Notes: generated by a model from the sequence alone, not told the origin. Numbered from the stretch's first letter, positions 54,373 through 63,706 are shown. The stretch: DNA of 64,000 bases from Desulfobacter curvatus DSM 3379 (GCF_000373985.1 NZ_KB893112.1:1-64000); one strand, 5' to 3'. Made by a program: numbers and translations.

Positions 54373-54892
54373 TGCCTCCTTCTCAATACGGCACAACAAT
54401 GCCGAGTGGGGCCAGCTTCCGGTTTCCGGGCTGCAGACCTCGGGGGCGTCCGGGCACAGCACATTGGCACTGGATTCAAACACCTTAAAAAGGTTAGGCA
54501 GTTTTTCTTCGCTCTCTGGAAACCACCACCCGTGCTCCACGTCCGCCATGTCTTCCCGGATGGTATCCGAAATATGGACCCGCTGGCGTATTTTCCCCAA
54601 AGGGCTGGATATGACCGCCCAGTCACCTTCTGCAAGACCTAAACCAGATGCGGTTGACGGATGGATGGTTACCAGGGGATCCGGGTGTCTTTTGCGGGCC
54701 TTTTCGATCTGCCGGTGTTCCGTGTGATACATGGGCATGAACCGGCTGCCTGTAATCAGGTTTAACGGGTATTTTGGGGCCAAAGGCTTTTTCAGGTTTC
54801 GTATCGGCGTAATAAACACCAAACGGCTCTTCATCCAAACCCAGATGGTTCAGGAAAACGTCTGTCTCTTTGATAATTGATTGTAAATCCAT
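54367..54892 (-). pseudogene. Chimeric remnant: DUF169 N-terminus joined out of frame to a molybdopterin-oxidoreductase C-terminus
   Basis: From ATG 54892 the frame gives MDLQSIIKETDVFLNHLGLDEEPFGVYY, like the start of DUF169 proteins, and runs to about 54790. Past that point another frame carries YPLNLITGSRFMPMYHTEHRQ and IHPSTASGLGLAEGD, which match the molybdopterin-dinucleotide-binding C-terminus of molybdopterin oxidoreductases. The two parts are in different frames, and no full-length domain is left. So this looks like a deletion that fused two neighbours. A MarR-type operator sits in its leader. Its 3' end overlaps the TolC-like gene by 6 bp. Confidence 0.65.
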
Positions 54893-54906
54893 TGTAACGT
54901 CCTTTT

Positions 54907-54920
54907 GTTGTGTATACAAC
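54907..54920. promoter_or_regulatory. Putative MarR operator, downstream site
   Basis: GTTGTGTATACAAC (14 bp) lies 15 bp before the start of the degenerate DUF169-like gene and 20 bp after the marR stop. It is the exact reverse complement of the site at 55395-55408 on the other side of marR. The near-palindrome suits a MarR dimer. Confidence 0.7.
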
Positions 54921-54939
54921 TATAAAATCCTTTTTTTGT

Positions 54940-55389
54940 CTATCTGCCCATGCCATTCAGGTTTTCAATGATCCGTGAAAGGAGTGACCGGCAGGCAGAT
55001 TGCTCTTCCCGGGTCATGCCGCGCTGGGCGTCTGCTATGACCTCCCGGGCAATGACCGCGCAGCGTTCTGCCGTTTCCAGGACCCTGGGGGTGGGAGTCA
55101 CCAGTTTCTGCCGGCTGTCTTTGGGGTCCCGGGTCCGGTTAATCCAGCCCCGGCGTTCAAGCCCGTTCAACAGTCGGCTCGCACTGGATTTCTCAAGGAA
55201 CAACTGCGCGCCAATCTGCCCCTGGGTTTGGGCATCACCATTGAGCAGCAGGAGAATGGCGCCCCATTGTTCCGCCGTCATATTGATACCCGCTGCCTTG
55301 AAGCGTGCGGCAAGCGTGTGGCTTAACTGTCTGTTGGCCAGCCCGGTCAAATATCCTAAAGATATTTTATGATCATATGAAAATACCAT
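54940..55389 (-). CDS. MarR family transcription regulator
   Basis: 149 residues from ATG 55389. Winged helix: GAQLFLEKSSASRLLNGLERRGWINRTRDP with the wing and the C-terminal dimer helix. A TTG at 55407 would lie inside the operator, so I reject it. No Shine-Dalgarno sequence stands out, so it may be poorly translated or leaderless. It is flanked by two copies of the same operator. Ligand and full regulon are unknown; the remnant downstream was probably its target. Confidence 0.88.
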   Translation of the reverse strand: MVFSYDHKISLGYLTGLANRQLSHTLAARFKAAGINMTAEQWGAILLLLNGDAQTQGQIGAQLFLEKSSASRLLNGLERRGWINRTRDPKDSRQKLVTPTPRVLETAERCAVIAREVIADAQRGMTREEQSACRSLLSRIIENLNGMGR

Positions 55390-55394
55390 ATTTG

Positions 55395-55408
55395 GTTGTA
55401 TACACAAC
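55395..55408. promoter_or_regulatory. Putative MarR operator, upstream (autoregulatory) site
   Basis: GTTGTATACACAAC (14 bp), 6 bp before the marR ATG, exact reverse complement of the site at 54907-54920. Placement over the marR start region fits autorepression. Confidence 0.7.
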
Positions 55409-55524
55409 TATTTGTTTTATGTCAAATGATTTGTATAGGTTACACAGATTTTTTTATGAAAAAATGAGGTCGATATCGTCGCATCTTTTCTCTTGGTTCC
55501 TGAATAGCCTGTGATTTTTTCCGG

Positions 55525-58500
55525 TTAATTTGTCTGTATATAGGTTTGAAATATTTTTTCATGGGAAATATATTTTTCCCGGTCAGGATCCTGGAGATAG
55601 GACCTGATGGCGTTGACCCGTTTGAGAATTTCGTCTTCGGCCCGTTTTCTCATATTTTTTTTGACCTGGGCAATCTCTTCTTCCAGATTAGCCGTGTGCT
55701 CAGCATCATAGTATTGTTCCGTCTTGTATTTTATCCTTTTTTCAATTAACTCTTCGCGCATCTTATTATGGGCCTCATCCAGGAACAGGACCTCGGGCAT
55801 AAGGTCGGCAAAATGGGTGACGGCAATAATATCCTTGTCTCGCTGCCAGTAGCCGATAAGAAATTCAGGCTCAAGATCCTCGTAGTTCTGCAGCGGCATG
55901 TACATCCGCCGAAGATAGAGCAGCACTTTTTCCGTTTTTTTTCGGTGCCCGCCGATGATCACCGAACCGCCGATCTGGTCCTTTTTGACCCCTTTGGTCC
56001 AAGGAGCGCCGGTGATGCCGAAGTCAATGCAAAGGGGGATCTGAAGCAAGACCGACAGGGTGTTCAGTGCCAGGGCATACCCTGCGGAAGGGCCGCCGAC
56101 GTTGTAGGATGCGGACAATAGTTGGTGGTGGATGGAATACCGTTGGAGAAAATCCCCAAACAACCAGGGGATGCTGATATCCGGGCTCAGGCTCTGGATA
56201 TAGTTTTTCACCATGGTCAGGGCCTCCTGGGCCGACTGATTGGTCATTTTTACGGCCATATCCATCTGGGCGGTCTCGGCCGAAGGCGTGGCCACGGCGC
56301 CGGTTACGATGATTGGCGTGTTTTCTACCCTGCCGGTCAGGCTGGTGGCAATGGGCAACAGCATTCCGGTCATGTCATTGGCGCCCACACCAATAATGAA
56401 GCCGACTTGGGGTTCCTGGCTTAGCTCGGTCTCTAAAAATTCGTTGAGCTGGATGGTTCCTTTGCGCACCGGGCTTTGGGAAATCTCCCTTCTGGCGGAT
56501 TCCAGGTGGGCGACAACAATGGGATAATCCTGTTCCCGGGTGATATGCTCCACATTTTCCAGGATCTTGTCGTAATGCTCCACAAAATTTTTCAGGTCGG
56601 TTTTGATTTTGGATTTGATCAGGGGAGGGGCTTTAAGGGCATCAAGAATCCCCAGGACGGTTTTAAAATTAAGTTTGACAAAGTTATATTTTTCATCCCG
56701 GGTTGAGGACTTGAGATCCCGAAGTTTGAGCAAAACTTTAAACTCCGTGCTGCAAAGGGCAATGGCCTTTTCCGTAAACGATGTGTAGTCCGCCGGGGTG
56801 TTACAAATCCCCTGGGCTGTCTCTATGATTTTTTCCACTTTGAATTGGCGTGGGTGGGGAACGTTTTCAAACTGCTTTTTGATGATTTCAAACACATCCT
56901 TTTGCCGCATGTGCCCTGATATATCAAGCGTTTTCAATCTTTTGGACCGGATCAGGGCAGGGTCCAGGATGTCCAGACGGTTGGTGGTTAAGACGGTAAA
57001 TACCTTATTCAAAGGAATTTCACCGTCAATGATATTTAAAAATTTGTTGGTCAGGGCGTCCGAAGGATGACCTCCGGTACCGCTTCGTCTTGGAGCAAGC
57101 GCATCTCCCTCGTCAAAAAATATCACTGTGGGGGCGATCATTTTTGCAATATCATACACTTTTTCAAGGTTGGATACGGCCCCGTGCACAGGGCTTGACG
57201 GGTCCTGGAGCGCTGAAGGGCTTGTTGCAATATCATGGACCTTGCGATTGGAGGAAAGCCAGGTCCTGACCAGATAGGTTTTGCCCGATCCCGGCGGGCC
57301 TGTCAGGACCACGCCCTTGTCTTCGCTGACCCCGTAATGAAAACAGTTATTGGCCATCTCAGAGAATTTGTCCTTGATATCGCCCACATACTTTTCCCAG
57401 TTCAGATTCCGGTCCATCTTGTCAACCACCTTATCGTAAAGTTCCCCATACACATTTTTGGCCACCAGCTGGAAGGCCTTTCGGATCAAGACGGCATCAT
57501 CTAAAAATTCCAGGACAAAATCCCCCTGTATGGAGGTGATTGATTCAATGAGCTTTCTAACGTAGGCCGGGGTGATTTTCAGGCTTCTCTCCTTGAAAAT
57601 GGCATAGATTTTATCTGCGGCAGCATCCAGTTGTTTCGAGTCCGGCTTAAACTTGGTGGGGATCTGGTAGCGCCGGATCTCAAGGGTGATGATTTTTTTT
57701 AAGTTTTCCCGGTTCATCCAGTATTTTGAAATGTCGATGATCACGCCTTTTTCAATAAATCTGCGGTAAATGGCAGCATCAAACCGGTGGGCCTGGTCAG
57801 TGGTGGCAATAATAAAGCAGTCCCGTCTTCCGTCAATGATTTCATCCAGGACAATGTTGGAGGTGTCAATCAGGGTCCTTTGCTGTTTTTCTACGCCATC
57901 ACTTCCGGATCCGGACCCGGATTTTCCAAAGGCCGAATGGGCCTCTTCAATGTGCCGGATTGACGTGACCTTGGGGTGGCCCATGGCCCGCTTAAAATAA
58001 TTGCCAGGTTCTCCTGACAGGGCGGTTTGGTAATCATTGGGCGTGATAACGGACATGTCCACTAAAATGCCTAAATCCTCAAAATCCGTCAGGTTATGCA
58101 TAATCCGTTTTCTGAAAATCCGTTTGAGAATGGGGATTTTTGCCAGACGCAGGTAAAAGTCGGTTTTTTTCTTTTTTGCAATCTGCATGGCAAATTCAGG
58201 GTCCACATCCTCAAGGTGGGTGAACAGGCTGTATCCCCCTAAAATTTCGTCCCTTTTTTTTCGCCAGTCCACTGTGGGAATCACTTCGTTTCTAAATACC
58301 ACTTTTTCAAGGGCTTCTCTTGCCGTAGCGCTTTTTCCCGAACCTGAAGTCCCTTCAATGAGCATGATGGGGGCTTTGGGAACATCGGGATCTTCCAGGT
58401 GTTCCTTTCTGATATGAACCCTGTATATCTTTTCAAAGATCTGTTCTAATTCCACAGGGACATGGAGGTCGGTCAGTTCTCTGTCCAAAACCGCGATAAG

Positions 58501-58842
58501 GTAATGGTATTCTGCCTTTGTCAGTTCTTTTTCAATAATCCTGTTCCAGGAGGCGGCAGGGTTGGTTTCCCCTGAATATAAAAATCGTTTTTTCCAGTCC
58601 GTGAGAATCTGGGGGTTATTGAGGACATTCATCCGCTTTTGTTTTTTTTTCATGAAAAAAATTAAAAAGAAAAGATTTTTCAGCAAAGAGTGCAGGGGGT
58701 TGGGCGGCCTGTACTGGTTGAGCCTTGACCTGACAAAGGCCTTGGTGTCATAAGTCCAGGTTTTCACCATGGATTCAATTTTATTAATGGCCTCTTCGGG
58801 CAGGGCAATATATTTTTTTTCCTTGGTATGTCGTTTGGCCAT
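55525..58842 (-). CDS. Dual AAA+ module Lon-type protease, membrane associated
   Basis: 1105 residues from ATG 58842 (GAGG 8 bp upstream; 58860 is the longer start; numbers here use the longer form). A short hydrophobic run LFFLIFFM flanked by Lys (about 62-75) may attach it to the membrane. First AAA+: Walker A GTSGSGKS (about 170), acidic HIEEAH instead of a clean Walker B. Second AAA+: GPPGSGKT (about 522), VIFFDEGDA (about 580). Then a Lon-like protease: GGPSAG with Ser925, TGAPWTKG, and Lys975 in IGGHRKK, the Ser-Lys dyad order of Lon with a 7-residue insertion between. No Lon N-domain. It likely degrades membrane or stressed proteins with the neighbouring SPFH protein. Not classic LonA or LonB. 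Confidence 0.8.
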   Translation of the reverse strand: MAKRHTKEKKYIALPEEAINKIESMVKTWTYDTKAFVRSRLNQYRPPNPLHSLLKNLFFLIFFMKKKQKRMNVLNNPQILTDWKKRFLYSGETNPAASWNRIIEKELTKAEYHYLIAVLDRELTDLHVPVELEQIFEKIYRVHIRKEHLEDPDVPKAPIMLIEGTSGSGKSATAREALEKVVFRNEVIPTVDWRKKRDEILGGYSLFTHLEDVDPEFAMQIAKKKKTDFYLRLAKIPILKRIFRKRIMHNLTDFEDLGILVDMSVITPNDYQTALSGEPGNYFKRAMGHPKVTSIRHIEEAHSAFGKSGSGSGSDGVEKQQRTLIDTSNIVLDEIIDGRRDCFIIATTDQAHRFDAAIYRRFIEKGVIIDISKYWMNRENLKKIITLEIRRYQIPTKFKPDSKQLDAAADKIYAIFKERSLKITPAYVRKLIESITSIQGDFVLEFLDDAVLIRKAFQLVAKNVYGELYDKVVDKMDRNLNWEKYVGDIKDKFSEMANNCFHYGVSEDKGVVLTGPPGSGKTYLVRTWLSSNRKVHDIATSPSALQDPSSPVHGAVSNLEKVYDIAKMIAPTVIFFDEGDALAPRRSGTGGHPSDALTNKFLNIIDGEIPLNKVFTVLTTNRLDILDPALIRSKRLKTLDISGHMRQKDVFEIIKKQFENVPHPRQFKVEKIIETAQGICNTPADYTSFTEKAIALCSTEFKVLLKLRDLKSSTRDEKYNFVKLNFKTVLGILDALKAPPLIKSKIKTDLKNFVEHYDKILENVEHITREQDYPIVVAHLESARREISQSPVRKGTIQLNEFLETELSQEPQVGFIIGVGANDMTGMLLPIATSLTGRVENTPIIVTGAVATPSAETAQMDMAVKMTNQSAQEALTMVKNYIQSLSPDISIPWLFGDFLQRYSIHHQLLSASYNVGGPSAGYALALNTLSVLLQIPLCIDFGITGAPWTKGVKKDQIGGSVIIGGHRKKTEKVLLYLRRMYMPLQNYEDLEPEFLIGYWQRDKDIIAVTHFADLMPEVLFLDEAHNKMREELIEKRIKYKTEQYYDAEHTANLEEEIAQVKKNMRKRAEDEILKRVNAIRSYLQDPDREKYISHEKIFQTYIQTN

Positions 58843-58970
58843 TTGTTCATCCTCACGCATGGGTTAGGTGGTTATATGAAACTAGAGACAAGATACAAGA
58901 AACAAGAGGGGCGAAGCGCTTGCGGCGCTCATTTTAGCCCTGCATTGTTTGGGCCTTTAATTTCATTATG

Positions 58971-59021
58971 TGTTGTGGGCTGAGCCTGGAAGTTGATAGA
59001 CCAGGTCTTCCCATGGCTGTT
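58971..59021. repeat. 51-bp dispersed intergenic repeat, copy 3
   Basis: Starts TGTTGTGGGC and ends GGCTGTT, with CCTGG and CCAGG arms. Ungapped match to copies at 14745-14795 and 34920-34970. It lies in the 231-bp gap between the SPFH and Lon-type genes, about 50 bp past the SPFH stop. Just to its left are tandem ACAAGA-like words (58886-58905) and a GCGCTTGCGGCGC-type hairpin (58916-58928). Confidence 0.7.
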
Positions 59022-59073
59022 CTTTGGGAACGTCCGGGACGATTCTTTGGTTTCCCTTTTGCAAGGTATCGGT

Positions 59074-60009
59074 CTACTCTGAAACAGTTCTATCTGCCGG
59101 GGCGGGCAGGGTGATTGCAGGTGATTTCCCTCCATCGTGGAGCACAAAGGTTTTCTGGTTAGATTCGTTCGTTTCATAGGCGGTGGCCCATTTTTGCTGG
59201 GTAAGGAATTCAAATAAGTTTGGATTGACCTGTTGGCCTTCCCGCCCGCCTAATGCAAGATGCAGAGATTTAATGCCGTCAAGGTAGGCTTTGTAAAGTT
59301 TTTGAATCCTCTGAGCTTCCTGGTCGGCGGCATAATTGTCTGCCTCTGAGATGAGCTGGCGCCGCTTTTTCTCTTCCGTGGCTTTTACCAGCGTGTCGCC
59401 GAACCTTGTTTCGTTGAGAACAAAACTGACCACCTCAATGCCGTACTTTTTTTCAAGGGTTGGGCCGTTTTTATTGATAGGCCGGTTTTTCAATGCTTGA
59501 AAGATCTCTTCTTTTATGGTTTCCCTGTCCGAGATCAACCTGTCGACCTCTTTGTCCTGTAGGATATCCTTGGCAATTCCATCGTAATCCCCCTGAAGCA
59601 GGGTTTCAGGAGACAGATTTTCAATACCCCAGGTTTCCAGATTTTTTATCCTGAACGTCATCAAGGCTGATGTCCACAGGGCCACGTTTTCCCGGGATAT
59701 AATTTTAATGGGTTCAGTGGCGCCGCCGAGGTACATGTTCTGGTTCATCAAGGGAACCTCTTTTTCCAGCCGGGTAAAGAAAGGAAGCCTGAAGTGCCAG
59801 CCGACATCGGTGACGGCCTGTCTTGCTCCTCCAAATTGTTCGAGTATAACAGCATAATTAAACTTAACCTTGTAGATCACCTGGGTGGAATAGACCACAG
59901 CGGCCAAAGAATAAATCAGGGTGAGGCTGACTAGTAAAAATGCAAGTCTTCTCATCATGGTGAAAAATCGGGCCCGCTGCAAAAAAACTTGGGATTTCTG
60001 CTCTTTCAT
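59074..60009 (-). CDS. SPFH/band 7 (prohibitin-like) membrane protein, HflC type
   Basis: 311 residues. N-terminal membrane helix (about 18-40: LAFLLVSLTLIYSLAAVVYS), then the SPFH domain (YAVILEQFGGARQAVTDVGWHFRLPF, LWTSALMTFRI, VVSFVLNETRFG) and a charged coiled-coil (VKATEEKKRRQLISEADNYAADQEAQR). HflC/HflK-type proteins form large membrane rings around the FtsH protease. AAGGAG sets the start. The dual-AAA Lon-type gene follows on the same strand. HflC is the closest known type, and no HflK partner is present here. Confidence 0.87.
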   Translation of the reverse strand: MKEQKSQVFLQRARFFTMMRRLAFLLVSLTLIYSLAAVVYSTQVIYKVKFNYAVILEQFGGARQAVTDVGWHFRLPFFTRLEKEVPLMNQNMYLGGATEPIKIISRENVALWTSALMTFRIKNLETWGIENLSPETLLQGDYDGIAKDILQDKEVDRLISDRETIKEEIFQALKNRPINKNGPTLEKKYGIEVVSFVLNETRFGDTLVKATEEKKRRQLISEADNYAADQEAQRIQKLYKAYLDGIKSLHLALGGREGQQVNPNLFEFLTQQKWATAYETNESNQKTFVLHDGGKSPAITLPAPADRTVSE

Positions 60010-60399
60010 ACCTGCTCCTTTGCCGTTAATTTAGCGGTTGGTCGCCGTTAGGTGTTAGCGCTCGCCACTTTTTTAGATGTTTAAATTCAATATTAAACGT
60101 CCTTTAATCTTTTGCCTATCCATCAGCCTGATTGCCTTTTTTGTTAAAAAATTTTTTTTGATGTCGTTACCGACGGCAAAAAAATTACAATTCAAACGGA
60201 GAATCGTCAGTCTGTAACGCGAACGAAAAAACAGGAGTAATAAGGGAATTTAAGAGTATGAAAAAGTATACATGAAGATTAATGAATGGTCAAAAAATAT
60301 TTATGAACCCTAAGCCCGGATGGATGAAAGCCTTTCGTGGCGCCTTGCCTTTTGCATAATCCTGATGCCATTCTATAGGGACCGGAATTTTTTCAGGTC
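60010..60399. other. 390-bp gap between gspF and the SPFH gene
   Basis: No gene is supported here on either strand. It is AT-rich, with runs of T and A (around 60142-60190), and should hold the promoter of the minus-strand SPFH gene. A hairpin-like CGTTACCGACGG (60164-60175) sits among the runs. No clear sigma70 or sigma54 box, tRNA or repeat was found. Confidence 0.5.
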
Positions 60400-61647
60400 T
60401 TATCCGATTAACTGGTTAATTTCAAAAATCGGCAAACAAACCGCAAGGATGATAAACCCGATCACCACGCCCATGATAAGAATGATCAATGGTTCGATGA
60501 TTGATGTGGCGGCTGTAATGGCAGTCTGGACATTTCTTTCAAACAGTTCTGCTGATTTTTCCAGCATTTTTTCCATTTCACCGCTTTTTTCCCCCACCTT
60601 GATCATCTGGGCCGCAAGATTGGGAAAGGCTGAATTATTTTCCAGGACAGACCCAAGGCTGCCGCCTTGTTCCACGGTCTGGGCGGATTTTTCGATCAGT
60701 TCGGCAATCACCCGGTTGCCGGAAATGGTTTTGGTAATGCCCAGGGCTGTTAGAAGCGGCACCCCGTTGTCCAGCAAGGACCCTAAAGTCCTGGAGAAGC
60801 GGGATGCGATGAGCTGTCTGGTCAGGCTGCCGGAAACCGGCAAGGATAAAGTGATCCGGTCTAGAATACGCCCCCCCTTCTCTGTTTTGCGGATACCGTA
60901 CAGGCACAATATGGCGAAAAACGGCGAGGGAATGATCAGCCACCACCACGTTTTTACCATGCTGCTGATACCCAGAAGAATCTGGGTGGGCATGGGCAGT
61001 TCATGATTCATGTCCGTAAAGATTTTTGTAATATTGGGGACAATAAATGTTAAAAGAAATATAAGTACAAGAAAGCCAATGACAGCCATGAGCACGGGAT
61101 AGGCTAGGGACGCCTGAATTTTCTTTTTTGTGTCCTCTCTTTTTTCGCTGAAATCGGCCAGTCTTTCCAGCACAACCTCCAAAGTGCCGGAAGCTTCCCC
61201 GGCCTTGACCATATTTATGTATACCGCCGAAAAGACCTGGGGGTGAGCACCTAGAGCGTCGGCAAAGCTGTTGCCTTCTTCAATGGCATCCTTGACCCTG
61301 GACAGGACCCGCTTAAATGTCTTGGTCCTGGCCTGGGGTACCAGGGTGGCAACGGCTTTGAGCAAGGGAAATCCCGCCGCCAGCAGCGTGGCCAGTTGAC
61401 GTGTTATCATGGTGATTTCCGAAGATTTTACAGAAGAAAAAAGAGGTGGCAGGTTAAATGTCTTTTTGGGGGGTGCTCCTTTATTGGTTTTAATTCGGCC
61501 GGCCCCTGATTCAATTCGAAGGATTGAGGTGGGGAAGATGCCTTTTTGTTTCAAATTCTCTTGGGCAGCATCGGAATTTTCAGCATCAATAATGCCTGAT
61601 GTTTTTCTGCCGGAAGCAGTCAATCCATTGTATTCGAAAACAGCCAT
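60400..61647 (-). CDS. gspF: Type II secretion inner-membrane protein GspF
   Basis: 415 residues. N-terminal YNGLTASGRKTSGIIDAEN, two GspF/PilC domains each with a conserved helical bundle (TRQLATLLAAGFPLLKA; SRFSRTLGSLLDNGVPLLTAL) and three membrane helices. It forms the platform that couples GspE to the pseudopilus. It is on the other strand and about 14 kb from gspG-E, which lacks gspF, so it very probably serves that operon, though the orphan ATPase at 26952 could also use it. Confidence 0.93.
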   Translation of the reverse strand: MAVFEYNGLTASGRKTSGIIDAENSDAAQENLKQKGIFPTSILRIESGAGRIKTNKGAPPKKTFNLPPLFSSVKSSEITMITRQLATLLAAGFPLLKAVATLVPQARTKTFKRVLSRVKDAIEEGNSFADALGAHPQVFSAVYINMVKAGEASGTLEVVLERLADFSEKREDTKKKIQASLAYPVLMAVIGFLVLIFLLTFIVPNITKIFTDMNHELPMPTQILLGISSMVKTWWWLIIPSPFFAILCLYGIRKTEKGGRILDRITLSLPVSGSLTRQLIASRFSRTLGSLLDNGVPLLTALGITKTISGNRVIAELIEKSAQTVEQGGSLGSVLENNSAFPNLAAQMIKVGEKSGEMEKMLEKSAELFERNVQTAITAATSIIEPLIILIMGVVIGFIILAVCLPIFEINQLIG

Positions 61648-61682
61648 AATATGTTATCCTTTATATCCAGGTCAGGTGCTGA

Positions 61683-63473
61683 TCACACACGGAGCCCACC
61701 CTTCCTTCGATCCGACAGTCGCCTCTCTGGTATCCCGGCCAGGCGTTGATCATACATGGAGCCTACCCCATATTCATCCCTGCGCATGAATTTATCCACA
61801 GCAGGCCCTATTAACTGCATTTCCGGGTTCTCGTTTTGGACCTCCTGTGCAATGTGCATTTCCTTGGTGCATCCGGTGGAATAGGTGGCATCCTTTCCGA
61901 TCCATTCCGGCGGTACCTTTTGTTCCATGATTTCAAAACTTTGGGCAATATCCTCGGAGGTCTGGAAACGCCAGATATCAATGTATCCGCTTCGTTGAAC
62001 AATTTCCCACATATACATCAGATCATCGGCATCCATTCCCGGCTCATAGTATGAAGACGGGTTAATGATAAACAGGTTGGCGGACTGATTTTGTAGATGT
62101 TCAATAAAACGGCTCATGATTTTTATTGCCACATCAATTTTGCCGGGGATGGAACCGATGATGCCCGAGTAGAACATCACGGTCATGTTTTTCTTTTTGG
62201 CCTGCTTCATTTTGGAAATAATTTTATCTGCTTTTTCTTCAAGGTCAGTGTGACTGAAATTGATAAAATCAGGGTGCCTGGATTTAAAGACAATGTCCAG
62301 TTTGTTGTCTGTTGTGCAGATATTGATCACATCCCTGGTAAATCTAAAATGGGTGTTGATCATTCGGTTTTTTTGTTTCGGCCCCCTTGTCACCACGCAG
62401 TCTACCTCCTTGAAAACCCGTGAAAAGGTGGTAGAGACCAACAGAAGATTCAGTGCTTCCTGGGTTCCGTCGGATATGACATACAGATGTTCATCCTGTT
62501 TCAGGCGCTGGACCAGCTTGTTTTTGCTGATGGTTTTGTCGTGGATGAAATGGGCCTGGTCCAGAGCCTTGGCAAGAACCGGGTCTGTACGGGTGTCGGT
62601 CAGGCAGACTTTTTTAAAAAACGGTCCTTCCTTGACCGCAAGGATTACTACATGGCCAATGTTTGCAAGGAACTGGGCAATGGCAATGTCCGCCACCACA
62701 TCTCCGGATTCGTCGGTCAACCACAGAATTTTTGATTTTGGCGTATTCATAAGTTCAAGAAGCCGTTCTATGCCGTTTCCGGTAACTTTGGCTTTAAACA
62801 AAGCTTTTATTGCAGAAGACGAAGGGACCCTGAAATTGTCATCCCGCCATAGGGCGGAGGCCGTCAAAAGGGAGAGCAGACGTGTGAACTCTATCTCATT
62901 GATCTTTGCCTTAACCTGTTCGAGAGTCAATTCCTTGATGTTGTCAATGGCTCCGTCAACTTCGTTTAAGGCTTTTTTAAAGGTTTCCGAGACCATGAAT
63001 CTTTGCGCCCTGGCATTTTCCCTTTTTTTTTGGCTTTCATAGGGATCTTCTATATGGGTGCGGCTTAAGAAAATTTTATACAGGCGTTTTTCAAGCCGGG
63101 AGGGTATGAGGAGCCGGCTTTGGATTTCGTTATCATATTTTATTTGTATCAGGCTGGACAAAAATGCACGGTCATATTCTGAATCGATAAACTCTTTAAT
63201 AATGGCAAGAATTTTGTCAAGCACCTCACGGTAACGGTTGCACAAAAACCTTGGCCTTTTCCGGGACATAATCGCAGTAAACATGTTGTCAGAACAGGGA
63301 TAAAACCGTTCGTTATTTTCCGGATACACCATGAATTCCATCTGTTCCAGGGAACCGACTTTCGTGGGATAGGCAAACGGATCAATATGGTTTTCAAGGA
63401 AAAATGCCGTAAACCATGCATGCTGGTCCGGAGTCTTATTGTCGGGGTTAGGTTCAGCTTCACAGGGTACCAT
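61683..63473 (-). CDS. DUF89-like (damage-control phosphatase/ARMT1-like) protein
   Basis: 596 residues from ATG 63473 (AGGAG 8 bp upstream, longer 63551 start lacks one). The middle region (about 265-480) shows ILWLTDESGDVVADIAIAQFLAN, VILAVKEGPFFKKV and VTRGPKQKN, the layout of DUF89 metal phosphatases (Asp-rich LTD.xGE-type start, then a K/RGP loop). The N-terminal about 230 residues and C-terminal about 110 residues are not recognised. Function is unknown. It is 35 bp before gspF and probably in one operon with it. A conserved-domain search is needed to confirm the DUF89 match. Confidence 0.6.
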   Translation of the reverse strand: MVPCEAEPNPDNKTPDQHAWFTAFFLENHIDPFAYPTKVGSLEQMEFMVYPENNERFYPCSDNMFTAIMSRKRPRFLCNRYREVLDKILAIIKEFIDSEYDRAFLSSLIQIKYDNEIQSRLLIPSRLEKRLYKIFLSRTHIEDPYESQKKRENARAQRFMVSETFKKALNEVDGAIDNIKELTLEQVKAKINEIEFTRLLSLLTASALWRDDNFRVPSSSAIKALFKAKVTGNGIERLLELMNTPKSKILWLTDESGDVVADIAIAQFLANIGHVVILAVKEGPFFKKVCLTDTRTDPVLAKALDQAHFIHDKTISKNKLVQRLKQDEHLYVISDGTQEALNLLLVSTTFSRVFKEVDCVVTRGPKQKNRMINTHFRFTRDVINICTTDNKLDIVFKSRHPDFINFSHTDLEEKADKIISKMKQAKKKNMTVMFYSGIIGSIPGKIDVAIKIMSRFIEHLQNQSANLFIINPSSYYEPGMDADDLMYMWEIVQRSGYIDIWRFQTSEDIAQSFEIMEQKVPPEWIGKDATYSTGCTKEMHIAQEVQNENPEMQLIGPAVDKFMRRDEYGVGSMYDQRLAGIPERRLSDRRKGGLRV

Positions 63474-63706
63474 TTTTTCTCCTTGGGTTTTACAAAGACA
63501 GATCAACGAAAAATAAAGAATTCCGCCGTCACAACAGCCCTTCAGGACCACTTATGGCCCTTTGGCAGCGAAAGGGATACTATCATGCCCGGTTCTTTTT
63601 TTCAAACTAACGCCCATGGGCCGACCTGGTCTATCAAAACCTGAGGCGCAACCCATAACGGCCGATGGGCTTGACCGGGATTGGGCCCCGGGGTATGGTT
63701 GGATTC

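Noticed and set aside
55449..55464. TTTTTTATGAAAAAAT palindrome near the end of the Lon-type gene as a terminator
   Set aside because: Pure AT arms, no GC stem; it could be part of the marR promoter region instead.
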